From positions 1 through 64,000 of the forward strand of contig JAKCDE010000002.1 in NCBI GenBank assembly GCA_021838585.1: 64,000 bases of DNA, written 5' to 3'. Position 1 is the first letter of the stretch. Each line of letters starts with the position of its first letter. This DNA comes from Nitrospirota bacterium. Lineage in GTDB: Bacteria; Nitrospirota_A; Leptospirillia; Leptospirillales; Leptospirillaceae. The position numbers were made by a program, and so were the translations under genes. The notes under the pieces are model-generated. The model was not told where the DNA came from, did not search any database, and was given only the letters and a program-made list of their open reading frames with translations. This document shows, piece after piece, positions 18,361 through 26,806 of the stretch.

Positions 18361-20523
18361 ATGGAGTTCTGGAAAGACGGACCGGACAGGGACCGACGGG
18401 CAACGATGGTGTTCGTTTTGCACAACCATCAGCCCGCGGGGAACTTTTCCCATGTGTTCCGAGAAGCCTTCGACCGCTGTTATCGTCCGACACTGGAGCT
18501 CCTGTGGCAATACGGCAACCTGCATGCCTCTCTCCACTACACCGGTCCACTTCTCGAATGGATCGAGGCCAACGAGCCGGGATTTCTGGACCTCCTTCGA
18601 AAAATGGTGGAGCGGAGACAGGTCGAGGTCATTGGAGGGGGTTTTTATGAACCGATTTTCTGCTGGCTCCGGTCGGTCGATCAGAGGCGCCAGGTCGATC
18701 TGATGCGGCGCCATCTTGAGAGCAGGCTCGGAGAATCAGGGGAAGGATTCTGGCTGGCGGAACGGGTTTGGGAAACCGACCTGCCGGCGAGACTTTTTCC
18801 CCTGGGGCTCACCTACGCGCCTCTTGACGACCATCATTTCCACCTGGCTGGCTTCGACGACGAAGATCTTCATGGCTACTACACTGTCTCCTGGGAGGGG
18901 GCTCCGCTTCGGATCTTTCCCATCTCCAAGGATCTTCGGTATCTGATTCCCTTTCGGCCGGTCGATCAGCTTCTGTCTTTTCTCGATCGCCGGGCCCGGG
19001 GGGGGCGTGTTCTGACCTATGCCGACGACGGAGAAAAGTTCGGGATCTGGCCCGAGACCTACCGCTGGGTCTGGGAGGAGAAATACCTCGAGCATCTTTT
19101 TTCCATGCTGTCGGCCCAGTCGGGATGGCTTCGGGTGGCCTCCATGGGGGAGGTGGTCTCCGATTGCAACCCGACGGGTCAAGCCGTGCTGCCCAACGCC
19201 TCCTATACCGAAATGATGGAGTGGGCCCTTCCGGCCCGCACCAGCCATGTTTTTCACGAGTGGGCCCTGAAGTGGGAGAGGGAAGGGGCCGATCCCGACC
19301 TCAGGGTCCTCTTCCGCGGCGGTATTTTCGAGAACTTCCTGATCAAGTACCCGGATGTCCACCGCCTCTACCACCGGATGCTCCTGACCGGAAAATTTCT
19401 AAGGGACGCCTATTCGGATGCGGAGCCTCCGGATAGCGTGCTTTCCCCCTACCTGAAGGCCCAGGGGAACGACGTTTTCTGGCACGGCCTTTTCGGGGGC
19501 GTCTATCTGTCGAATCTCCGCCACGAAGCCTACGCCAATCTTCTCCGGACCGAAAGACTTCTCGAGGAGCAGGGAAGGCTCCCGGTTCCCGCAATCGTGT
19601 CGGACGACTTCGACGCCGACGGGGTTCCGGATTTTTTCGTGCGTCAAACGGGTTACAACCTCTGGATCACCCCCCGTTACGGTGGGAGCGTGCTCGAATG
19701 GGACGACCGGACCACCGGATTCCACCTGACCAATACCCTGACCCGGCAGGAAGAGGCCTACCACATCCGCCACCGGGAAGAGCGGAAGAAGTCGGAAGGG
19801 TCAGCGTCCGGGGAGGTCGGCATTGCCTCGATCCACGACCGCCCGGTGGGAGACGATCGTCATGTTCTGGAGGGGATCGTCTACGACCGACGTCCCCGCC
19901 GCGCCTTTGCCGAAGGATTTGCGCCTCTCGGCGCATCCGCCGCGGGGCTCCTCGATGGATCGGCCCTGACGCCGGATATGGGACGGAGTCCCTTCCGGGT
20001 TCTTTCTCCTCCGGACGGGGACCTTCGTCTGGAAGGAAGGGGGGAGCTGGCAGGCATTCCCTTCCTCCTGTCGAAGACCTACCGGTTCGAGGGAGATCGC
20101 TACTCCGTCGCATGGACCCTCTCCGCGCCCGAGCGGACGGAGCTGCCCGACAGCTGGCGGGAGTGGGCCCTTTATGCGGAACTGCCCCTGACGATGCTGG
20201 CTGGACATGACGCCGGACGCACGATCAGGGTTGAGGGACGGACGGATCCATTCCTCTGGGACGAACCATGGGAGCACGGGGCGGTGGGATGGTATCGGGG
20301 AGAGGATTCCTGGTCGAAAACCGCCTTTTCGGCGGAGCTTGACGGGGTCGTCCGACTCATCCACGCGCCGATCGAGACGGTCTCTCTCTCGGAGTCGGGG
20401 CTCGAGCGGACTTTCCAGGGGACCCTTTTCATCCACGCGCTCCCCCTCGAACGCCTGTTCGGGGGGGAGGCCCGGATCACGATCGTGACGGGCTATGATT
20501 CGAGGAGCTTGCCGCATGCCTGA
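18361..20523 (+). CDS. GH57 4-alpha-glucanotransferase/alpha-amylase
   Basis: The 720-residue protein matches the Thermococcus litoralis 4-alpha-glucanotransferase type of GH57. HNHQP opens the domain, Glu124 in WLAERVWE aligns with the known nucleophile, and the acid/base Asp is in YADDGEKFGIWPE (about residue 213). The second half is the all-beta domain typical of these enzymes. It should transfer maltooligosaccharide units between alpha-1,4-glucans. The ATG at 18361 is seven bases after GGAGG and two bases after the previous stop. It overlaps galT by eight bases. Confidence 0.85.
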   Translation: MEFWKDGPDRDRRATMVFVLHNHQPAGNFSHVFREAFDRCYRPTLELLWQYGNLHASLHYTGPLLEWIEANEPGFLDLLRKMVERRQVEVIGGGFYEPIFCWLRSVDQRRQVDLMRRHLESRLGESGEGFWLAERVWETDLPARLFPLGLTYAPLDDHHFHLAGFDDEDLHGYYTVSWEGAPLRIFPISKDLRYLIPFRPVDQLLSFLDRRARGGRVLTYADDGEKFGIWPETYRWVWEEKYLEHLFSMLSAQSGWLRVASMGEVVSDCNPTGQAVLPNASYTEMMEWALPARTSHVFHEWALKWEREGADPDLRVLFRGGIFENFLIKYPDVHRLYHRMLLTGKFLRDAYSDAEPPDSVLSPYLKAQGNDVFWHGLFGGVYLSNLRHEAYANLLRTERLLEEQGRLPVPAIVSDDFDADGVPDFFVRQTGYNLWITPRYGGSVLEWDDRTTGFHLTNTLTRQEEAYHIRHREERKKSEGSASGEVGIASIHDRPVGDDRHVLEGIVYDRRPRRAFAEGFAPLGASAAGLLDGSALTPDMGRSPFRVLSPPDGDLRLEGRGELAGIPFLLSKTYRFEGDRYSVAWTLSAPERTELPDSWREWALYAELPLTMLAGHDAGRTIRVEGRTDPFLWDEPWEHGAVGWYRGEDSWSKTAFSAELDGVVRLIHAPIETVSLSESGLERTFQGTLFIHALPLERLFGGEARITIVTGYDSRSLPHA

Positions 20524-21520
20524 TCTCAGAAAGGATCCCATCGTCGGCCGCTGGGTGATCATCTCCACCGCCAGAAGCCGACGGCCGGTCGACTACAAGA
20601 CCTTCAAGAACGAATATCGCTACCAGGTCTGTCCCCTTTGCGCGGGACAGGAGGACAAGACCCCGCCCGAGGTGCTGGCCTACAGGATCCAGGGAAGCCT
20701 TCCGAACTCTCCGGGATGGACGCTCCGGGTGGTTCCGAACAAATTCCCGGCCCTGATGGTCGAAGGCAGCCTCGACCGGGAAGGGGTCGGCCTCTACGAC
20801 AAGATGAACGGGATCGGGGCCCACGAGGTGGTCATCGAAACCCCCGAACACCGGAAGACCCTGGCGAACTTTTCCGAGAAGGAGTTCGAGGACGTCCTCT
20901 GGGCTTACCGGGACCGGATCCTCGATCTCAAAAAGGACGCCCGTTTTCGCTACATCATGATTTTCAAGAATTACGGGGAACCGGCCGGCGCCTCGCTCGA
21001 GCACAGCCACAGCCAGCTGATCGCCCTTCCCGTCATCCCGACGGTGGTGATCGAGGAGATGGTCGGGGCCAAGACCCATTTCGAAGAGAAGGAGCGGTGC
21101 ATTTTCTGCGACATCATCCGCCAGGAGGTCATGGACGGCTCCCGTCTCGTCGCAGAAAATCAGGAATTCGTGGCGATCACCCCCTTCGCCTCCCGCTTCC
21201 CCTTCGAAGTCTGGATTCTTCCCAAGCGCCATGCCGCCTCCTTCCAGGAGGGGCAGAAATCCCAGTACGAGGCCCTGGCGAAGATCTTTCTTGACGTATT
21301 GAGACGCCTCAACAAGGCGCTCATGAATCCTCCCTACAACTTCATCCTCCATACCGCCCCGCTTCAGGACAAGGGGTCGGAGGATTATTACCACTGGCAT
21401 TTCGAGATCATGCCCACGCTCACCCAGGTGGCCGGCTTCGAATGGGGGACCGGGTTCTACATCAATCCGACCCCTCCGGAGGAGGCCGCCCAGTTTTTGA
21501 GAGAAATCACCCTTCCCTGA
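20516..21520 (+). CDS. galT: Galactose-1-phosphate uridylyltransferase family protein
   Basis: The 334-residue HIT-superfamily enzyme exchanges UMP (or a related nucleotide) between sugar phosphates. The active-site His pair is His163 and His165 in LEHSHSQLIALP. Zinc-type cysteines are CPLC (39-42) and CIFC in the second half, and YYHWHFEIMPTL is the family C-terminal motif. HSHSQ replaces the HPHGQ of the E. coli enzyme, so the sugar or nucleotide could differ. The ATG at 20516, eight bases after GAGGAG, is preferred over the one at 20495. Confidence 0.82.
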   Translation: MPDLRKDPIVGRWVIISTARSRRPVDYKTFKNEYRYQVCPLCAGQEDKTPPEVLAYRIQGSLPNSPGWTLRVVPNKFPALMVEGSLDREGVGLYDKMNGIGAHEVVIETPEHRKTLANFSEKEFEDVLWAYRDRILDLKKDARFRYIMIFKNYGEPAGASLEHSHSQLIALPVIPTVVIEEMVGAKTHFEEKERCIFCDIIRQEVMDGSRLVAENQEFVAITPFASRFPFEVWILPKRHAASFQEGQKSQYEALAKIFLDVLRRLNKALMNPPYNFILHTAPLQDKGSEDYYHWHFEIMPTLTQVAGFEWGTGFYINPTPPEEAAQFLREITLP

Positions 21521-21594
21521 CCGGGGGAGGCGATCGCAGACACGCCGGAGAACCGGCACCAGGACAAACAGGGACCTTTCCAGGAGGAAGAGGC

Positions 21595-22965
21595 ATGTCG
21601 CAGGAGACCATGAACGACTGGCAGAAAAAATACCGATATGTGGCGGAGTTTTCAGGATCGACTCCCGAAGTGACCGATCTTTCCCGCCTGAAGAAGGAGT
21701 ATCTGGACGCCCTTGTAGAGGATTTTCTCTTCCATCCCGATCTGGCGGTCCGGGGACAGGCCTTTCGCCTGATCCGGTCAGGGTTTTCGAAGTCAGGGGC
21801 CACGATGGCCTCGATCGAACCTCTCTACCGGGCCATCGGACGTGGGGAGGTCGGGGGCTTCACCGTTCCGGCCATCAACATCCGTGGACTCACGTACCTG
21901 ACCGTTCGTCGGGTCCTCCGGGCCATGCGCGCGATCGACGGGGGCCCGGTCATCTTCGAGCTCGCCAAGAGCGAAATCGGCTATTCTTTCCAGCGGCCGA
22001 TGGAATATGCGGGGCTCGTCATGGCCGGCGCCCTGGCGGAGGGGCATGCCGGACCGGTCTTCGTCCAGGGGGACCACTACCAGTTCAATGCGAAGAACTA
22101 TGCCAAGGATCCTGCGGGCGAGATCGAGGGCCTCAAGAAACTCATCCAGGAGTCGGTCGATGCCGGTTACCGCAACATCGATATCGACGCCTCGACCCTG
22201 GTGACCCTCGCTCCTCCGGACCTGAGGGACCAGCAGCGGGAAAACGGCCGCATGACGGCCCTCCTGACCCACTTCATCCGCCAGATCACTCCGGACGGAT
22301 CGCGTGTCCCCGTGTCGGTGGGGGGCGAGATCGGAGAGGTCGGAAAGGAGAATTCCACGCCCGAGGAGCTCGATGCCTTCATGGAGGTCTATTCCGAGGA
22401 GCTCGCCCGCCTCGACTCCAGGGATGTGCCGATCAGCAAGATCAGCGTCCAGACCGGGACTTCCCATGGAGGGGTTCCGCTACCAGACGGGCGCATCGCG
22501 CCGGTCAAGCTCGATCTTGCCACCCTCGAAGCCCTCGGTGAGCGGGCGAGGAACCGCTATCACATGGGAGGGGCCGTCCAGCACGGGGCTTCGACGCTCC
22601 CGGATGATCTCTTTGACAACTTTCCCAAGGTGAAGACCTTGGAAATCCACCTCGCCACCGGCTTCCAGAATGCCGTTTTCGATCATCCGGCCTTTCCTGC
22701 GGCCCTCAAGAAGGAGATGGAGGCCTTCATGACGAAGGAGTTCGCAGGTGAGCGGAAGGCAGGGGAGACGGAGGAGCAGTTCTTCTACAAGAACCGCAAG
22801 CGGACCTACGGCCCCTTCAAGAAGGAGCTGTCGTCTCTTCCGCCGAAGGTTCTCGACCCGATCATGGACGACCTCGAGGCGCGGTTCGTCACGCTCTTCA
22901 AAAAGCTCGGGCTCGCCAAAACGTCGGGAGTCCTCGGGAAGTACTTCGAGGGAAGCGGTCAATGA
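21595..22965 (+). CDS. Class II fructose-bisphosphate aldolase, long form
   Basis: The 456-residue protein has the class II aldolase core from about residue 72. The catalytic Asp160 and zinc ligand His161 are in VQGDHYQFN. GGEIGEVG (Glu245), GTSHGG (His291) and YHMGGAVQHGAS provide further metal and phosphate contacts. The usual enzyme is 300-360 residues; this one has about 70 extra N-terminal residues and a C-terminal extension. The ATG follows AGGAGGAAGAGGC. It probably links hexose and triose phosphates beside the glucan genes. Tagatose-bisphosphate specificity is not excluded. Confidence 0.8.
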   Translation: MSQETMNDWQKKYRYVAEFSGSTPEVTDLSRLKKEYLDALVEDFLFHPDLAVRGQAFRLIRSGFSKSGATMASIEPLYRAIGRGEVGGFTVPAINIRGLTYLTVRRVLRAMRAIDGGPVIFELAKSEIGYSFQRPMEYAGLVMAGALAEGHAGPVFVQGDHYQFNAKNYAKDPAGEIEGLKKLIQESVDAGYRNIDIDASTLVTLAPPDLRDQQRENGRMTALLTHFIRQITPDGSRVPVSVGGEIGEVGKENSTPEELDAFMEVYSEELARLDSRDVPISKISVQTGTSHGGVPLPDGRIAPVKLDLATLEALGERARNRYHMGGAVQHGASTLPDDLFDNFPKVKTLEIHLATGFQNAVFDHPAFPAALKKEMEAFMTKEFAGERKAGETEEQFFYKNRKRTYGPFKKELSSLPPKVLDPIMDDLEARFVTLFKKLGLAKTSGVLGKYFEGSGQ

Positions 22966-22977
22966 CCTCTTGCCCGG

Positions 22978-23011
22978 TTCCTGTGAGAGCAGGAAAAATA
23001 GACCTTTTTTT
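22978..23011 (+). terminator. Possible terminator after the aldolase gene
   Basis: TTCCTG-TGAGAG-CAGGAA forms a perfect 6-bp stem 12 bases after the aldolase stop. A run of seven T lies a few bases further on (to 23011). The spacing between stem and T-run is longer than ideal. Confidence 0.45.
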
Positions 23012-23138
23012 CCGGGGTTCAGGCGATTCTCACGCCGAAGACCGATTCTGTTGCCGGGACCTTTCGCAGCACGAATCTCTTCCCAGTCGAGGACCCGCAA
23101 GATCCGACCGGTCAGGCTGAAAACGAGGGGGGCACATC

Positions 23139-24728
23139 ATGGCCGATAACCGTGGGAATCTTGTCTTTGTCCTGCACGCGCACCTTCCCTATGTTCGCCA
23201 TCCGGAGCACGAAGTCTTCCTTGAGGAAAACTGGTTCTTCGAAGGCCTGATCGAGACCTATCTTCCCCTTCTTGCGATGTTCGACCGGCTGGGCCGGGAT
23301 CACGTCCCTTTCCGGATCACCATGACGCTCTCCCCCACGCTGGTGTCGATGATGGAGGACCCTCTCCTGATGGGCCGCTTCGAAAAACGGCTTTCCCTTC
23401 TTCGGGAGCTTTCGGAGCGGGAGGTGGTCCGGACCCGCGGGACGGAGTTCGAAGGGGTATCGCGATTTTACAGGGACCACCTCGAATTTCTCGAGCGTGT
23501 CTACCGGCAGGATCTGGGCCGGAACCTTCCCGGGGCCTTTCGGCGCCATATGGAATCGGGGGCCCTCGAGGGGATCACATGCGGGGCAACCCACGGTTTC
23601 CTGCCTTTTCTTCAGGAAGTTCCGGGGTCGGCGGAAGCCCAGGTCCGGGTCGGCGTTTCGACCTTCCGTCGGGTCTTCGGGCGGGCTCCCCAGGGAATCT
23701 GGCTTCCGGAATGCGCCTATTACGAGGGACTCGACCGGATTCTCCGGAAGGAGGGGCTTCGCTTCTTCTTCATGGAGGCCCACGGGCTCCTCTATGCCGA
23801 CCCGAGGCCTCCGGCCGGGGTCTACGCCCCTTTGGTGACGCCCTCAGGGGTCTGGGCGTTCGGACGCGATCCGGAATCCTCCCGGCAGGTCTGGAGCGCC
23901 AAGGAGGGTTATCCCGGGGACTTCGCCTACCGGGATTTCTACCGGGACATCGGCTACGATCTCGATTACGACTACGTTCGTCCCTACCTCCATACCGACG
24001 GTCCCCGGGGGATGACGGGTCTCAAATACCACCGTATCACCGGTCCGACCGACCAGAAGGAGGTCTACAACCCGGCCTGGGCCCAGGATCGGGTCAGGGC
24101 CCACGCACGGGACTTCGTCGAGCGGAGGTCGGCTCAGGTCCAGGGCCTTGCCGGAGTTCTTGGGATTACGCCAACGGTCGTATGTCCTTACGATGCCGAG
24201 CTCTTCGGCCACTGGTGGTTCGAGGGGGTCAATTTTCTTGAGGAGGTTTTTCGGATTGTCGCCAGCCAGAACACGGTCGAGGTCCACACCCCCGTCGAGC
24301 TTGTGCGCGCGGGAATTCCGGCCTCCGAAGGATCTCCGGAACCGTCATCCTGGGGGGAAAACGGCTATTATGAGTTTTGGATGAACGGAACGAACGACTG
24401 GATCTATCCGCCTCTGTTCGAGGCGGCCCGGGAGATGGCCCGCCTGTCCGAGAGAGCCGGGGAATATCGGGGGCGCGACCGGGAGATTCTGAATCAGATG
24501 GGGCGGGAACTCCTTCTGGCCCAGAGTTCGGACTGGCCCTTCATCATGACGACGAAGACGATGGTCGAGTACGCCGTGGACCGGCTCAAGGGCCACCTCT
24601 ACCAGTTCTGGGCCCTCCGGGAGATGCTGGTCTCGGGCCGTTTCCGGGAAGATGTCTTCCGGGAGCTCCGGGATCGGGACCCCCTCTTTCCCGAACTCGA
24701 CATGTCGGTCTTTATTCCGCTGGACTGA
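23139..24728 (+). CDS. GH57 1,4-alpha-glucan branching enzyme
   Basis: The 529-residue protein matches GH57 branching enzymes of Thermus and Thermococcus in length and motifs. HAHLPYV is at 13-19, the nucleophile Glu191 is in WLPECAYYEG, and the acid/base Asp352 is in CPYDAELFGHWWFEG. The catalytic loop region SRQVWSAKEGYPGDFAYRDFYRDIG is intact. It should introduce alpha-1,6 branches into glycogen. No GH13 GlgB is in the window. The ATG follows GAGGGGGG. It is the last of three GH57 genes here. Confidence 0.9.
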   Translation: MADNRGNLVFVLHAHLPYVRHPEHEVFLEENWFFEGLIETYLPLLAMFDRLGRDHVPFRITMTLSPTLVSMMEDPLLMGRFEKRLSLLRELSEREVVRTRGTEFEGVSRFYRDHLEFLERVYRQDLGRNLPGAFRRHMESGALEGITCGATHGFLPFLQEVPGSAEAQVRVGVSTFRRVFGRAPQGIWLPECAYYEGLDRILRKEGLRFFFMEAHGLLYADPRPPAGVYAPLVTPSGVWAFGRDPESSRQVWSAKEGYPGDFAYRDFYRDIGYDLDYDYVRPYLHTDGPRGMTGLKYHRITGPTDQKEVYNPAWAQDRVRAHARDFVERRSAQVQGLAGVLGITPTVVCPYDAELFGHWWFEGVNFLEEVFRIVASQNTVEVHTPVELVRAGIPASEGSPEPSSWGENGYYEFWMNGTNDWIYPPLFEAAREMARLSERAGEYRGRDREILNQMGRELLLAQSSDWPFIMTTKTMVEYAVDRLKGHLYQFWALREMLVSGRFREDVFRELRDRDPLFPELDMSVFIPLD

Positions 24729-24770
24729 CGACGGATCTCGTTTCCGACCCGTATGGCCTGAAGGGATTTC

Positions 24771-25139
24771 CTAACGCTTTTCGGCCATGAAGGCCTTGAA
24801 CCGCTCCAGCTCTTCGAGGGCCCCCTGGAATTCTTCCAGATCGCTCATGAAGGGTCGAATTTTCTCCATTTCCTCCATGAAGCTTTTGAAGCGTTCCATC
24901 TCGGCCATGAGGGCCTTCATGCGGTCCTGTTCCGAAACGAACACCGCCCGGAAACGGTCCATCTCCGCGAGAAGGAGCTTGAACTTCTCCACCTCGGCCA
25001 TGAAGGAGCGGAAGCGCTCCATCTCGACCGTCAGGGCCTTGAAGCGGTCGAGGTCGTTCATGGAGGGCCGGACATAGAACAGTTCGGTCATGAAGGAGCG
25101 GAATTTTTCGAGCGTCGAGGCGGTCTTTCCGGGTTCCAT
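24771..25139 (-). CDS. Decapeptide-repeat helical protein of unknown function
   Basis: The 122-residue protein is built almost wholly from 10-residue units of the form [LMV]-E-[RK]-F-[KR]-x-[FL]-[ML]-A-E. Examples are MERFRSFMAE, VEKFKLLLAE, MERFKSFMEE and LERFKAFMAE, with about nine units and one single-residue insertion. It is highly charged, has no signal peptide or membrane helix and should be helical. A period of 10 differs from the 7 or 11 of usual coiled coils. The ATG at 25139 follows GGAGAG; ATG 25151 and TTG 25160 are also in frame. I recognise no family. Confidence 0.7.
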   Translation of the reverse strand: MEPGKTASTLEKFRSFMTELFYVRPSMNDLDRFKALTVEMERFRSFMAEVEKFKLLLAEMDRFRAVFVSEQDRMKALMAEMERFKSFMEEMEKIRPFMSDLEEFQGALEELERFKAFMAEKR

Positions 25140-25184
25140 GAATCTCTCCATTCTTTGCAAATGTGAATAATAATTATTTATCTT

Positions 25185-25199
25185 TCATAATAATCATGA
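25185..25199. promoter_or_regulatory. Fur-box-like palindrome over the promoter of the repeat protein
   Basis: TCATAATAATCATGA is a 7-1-7 near-palindrome with one mismatched pair. It matches the Fur half-site pattern TGATAAT-N-ATTATCA at 12 of 15 positions. It covers the -10 of the minus-strand promoter, where a bound repressor would block transcription. The AT-rich context raises the chance of a coincidental match. Confidence 0.4.
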
Positions 25200-25215
25200 C
25201 GATAAAAAATTGTAA
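25187..25215 (-). promoter_or_regulatory. Promoter of the decapeptide-repeat gene
   Basis: On the minus strand TTACAA (25215-25210) and TATTAT (25192-25187) are separated by 17 bases. The expected transcript starts about 40 bases before the chosen ATG. The rest of the AT-rich 25161-25357 region shows no gene. Confidence 0.55.
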
Positions 25216-25357
25216 GAGGTTAAAAAAGAAAAATTATTTTTTTATCTTCATTTTTCCAGCCAGCTCTCTTCAATGAAAAGGATACACCAATATTTTTGAT
25301 TGTCCAAGAGGTCCGAACAGCTCTTTACGGAACCAGCGGGACCGGACGAGGAGACAA

Positions 25358-26413
25358 ATGCAGCTGATCCGGCTCCTTCCCCGGTTGTCGTTCATCCCGA
25401 TCCTCCTTCCGATTCTTGCAGGGTGCGTCACAAACCCTGTTCACCCTCGCCCTTCCGGAAAGGCCGCGCCGCCATCTCCTCCTTCCGCACGTCCCCAGTC
25501 CGCCCTCCCTCTCACGAAAGGGCCAATTCCCTCTTCCGCTCCGGCTCCCGGGCCCCTATTTTCGTCCTCCTCTTCCTGCGCTTCCGTGATTGTTTCTGCC
25601 ACGGGAACCCGTCTGGAATTTGTCATGGTTGGAACGGCCTCCTTCGAAAAGAACCTGTCGAAGGAGCGCCTTCTGGCCCTTGCCACGCAGGACGCCCTTG
25701 CCCGGATTGACCGGTGCACCCGCCTTGAGACGCGTCTGTCTCGATTCTACGATCGGACCTCTCTTCCGGATCCCGGGGATCCGGCGCGAATCCTGCGGAT
25801 GATCCGGAAAGCCCTGGCCCCAGAGCCACACTACAGGATCGTCTCCGAGGACTGCGAGGAAAAGGGAGGCCGACAGTTTTGTCAGGCGACCCTCGAAGGA
25901 ACTCTTCGGAGATTTCGGCAGGATTCTGGATTCCGGGTTCTCTCCGCAGGACCGGGACGGGGGGGTGCGTTCCGGGAGGGGGAGCCGATGACGCTTCGGT
26001 TTTCCCTGACAAAAAATGGCTGGATCTGGATTTTCGACGTGGACCGGAAACGGGGGGCAACGCTTCTCTTTCCGGGACCTCCCTTTCCGGATGTGAAAAA
26101 CGGGATTGCGGCGAGGAAGGTCTTTGTTTTTCCCCCGGAGACCCAGGCGGCGATCCGTCTCGTTGTCGCCCTTCCTGCAGGGGCGCAAAAAAGGATCGGC
26201 CATCTCTGGGTCGTCGCACTCCGGAGGCCCGACTGGCCGGAGCTTGCAGCACTCGGGAACGGAAAGCCGGAGTGGGGTGGGAGGATTTCCACGGAACGTT
26301 TCTTCGGGAGAATTCTCCCGTCTCTTGGGAGGATCGCTCCTTCCGGAGAATGGAGCCTTCGGGTGATCCCCTATGAGATTCTTCCAAAACAGGGGACTTC
26401 ACCCCAAAAATAA
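25358..26413 (+). CDS. Putative lipoprotein with DUF4384-like domain
   Basis: The 351-residue protein has a signal sequence ending in the lipobox LAGC, so it is probably anchored to a membrane. A proline/serine-rich linker follows (about 30-70), then a conserved-looking middle domain (about 75-190). The C-terminal region (REGEPMTLRFSLTKNGWIWIFDVDRKRGATLLFPG) fits the DUF4384 pattern, a domain seen in envelope and secretion-linked proteins. An ATG follows GAGGAGACAA. Function is unknown; the neighbours do not decide it. Confidence 0.68.
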   Translation: MQLIRLLPRLSFIPILLPILAGCVTNPVHPRPSGKAAPPSPPSARPQSALPLTKGPIPSSAPAPGPLFSSSSSCASVIVSATGTRLEFVMVGTASFEKNLSKERLLALATQDALARIDRCTRLETRLSRFYDRTSLPDPGDPARILRMIRKALAPEPHYRIVSEDCEEKGGRQFCQATLEGTLRRFRQDSGFRVLSAGPGRGGAFREGEPMTLRFSLTKNGWIWIFDVDRKRGATLLFPGPPFPDVKNGIAARKVFVFPPETQAAIRLVVALPAGAQKRIGHLWVVALRRPDWPELAALGNGKPEWGGRISTERFFGRILPSLGRIAPSGEWSLRVIPYEILPKQGTSPQK

Positions 26414-26734
26414 GGACCCCCGTTCCGGTCCTGAAACAGGTTTTCCCCCGGGCTGTGGCGTGAATAGGGCCGTCCCCGGCCCCCGGAAGGGCAGAAAGAG
26501 TGGCTCCGGTTCCGTTCTGGACTTAAAAAAGGGCGTGTGCTATAGTCCGATGAGTTTGGCGGGTTCAAATGGAGACGATTTATGATCGCGATAAGAAATT
26601 CTTGAGCCAATTCGGACGATGCATCTGTTAGGATTGCAATGCGCCGGTAATGGACACCATCGGATGACGGACGGAGAGAAGAGGGTCAGAATTCGATAGG
26701 GAGGCCGGTTCAGCCGGCTTCATGACAATAAAAA
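26414..26734. other. Long gene-free region before the efflux operon
   Basis: No convincing gene is seen. It contains a small hairpin right after the lipoprotein gene (AGGACC-8-GGTCCT, about 26412-26431), a good promoter (26517-26546) and a GC hairpin GCCGG-5-CCGGC near 26704-26718. Only ORFs of about ten codons occur. A small RNA or long leader starting near 26553 is possible. Confidence 0.5.
26517..26546 (+). promoter_or_regulatory. Upstream promoter in the efflux leader region
   Basis: CTGGAC (26517-26522) and TATAGT (26541-26546) are separated by 18 bases. It would start a transcript about 250 bases before the adaptor gene, reading through the three palindromic operators. Confidence 0.45.
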
Positions 26735-26750
26735 TTTCATAGATTATGAA
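26722..26750 (+). promoter_or_regulatory. Efflux operon promoter overlapped by operator 1
   Basis: ATGACA (26722-26727) and TATGAA (26745-26750) are separated by 17 bases. The -10 lies inside the first palindrome, and the other two lie in the early transcribed region. This is a classical repressor layout. Confidence 0.5.
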
Positions 26751-26789
26751 AGCTTTCATGGTGAATGAAATGTTTCATAGGCTATGAAA
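26735..26789. repeat. Three tandem 17-bp palindromic operators
   Basis: The sites are TTTCATAGATTATGAAA (26735-26751), TTTCATGGTGAATGAAA (26754-26770) and TTTCATAGGCTATGAAA (26773-26789). Their centres are exactly 19 bases apart. Sites 1 and 3 are perfect 7-3-7 palindromes (site 3 extends to 8-1-8), and site 2 is 6-5-6. They lie directly upstream of the RND efflux genes. The size suits a dimeric repressor bound cooperatively. No regulator gene is adjacent. Confidence 0.8.
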
Positions 26790-26806
26790 GCGACTGAAAG
26801 TTGGCA

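Noticed and set aside
26550..26600. tRNA-like GGGTTCAAATG segment
   Set aside because: No acceptor stem, D arm or anticodon arm can be drawn around it.
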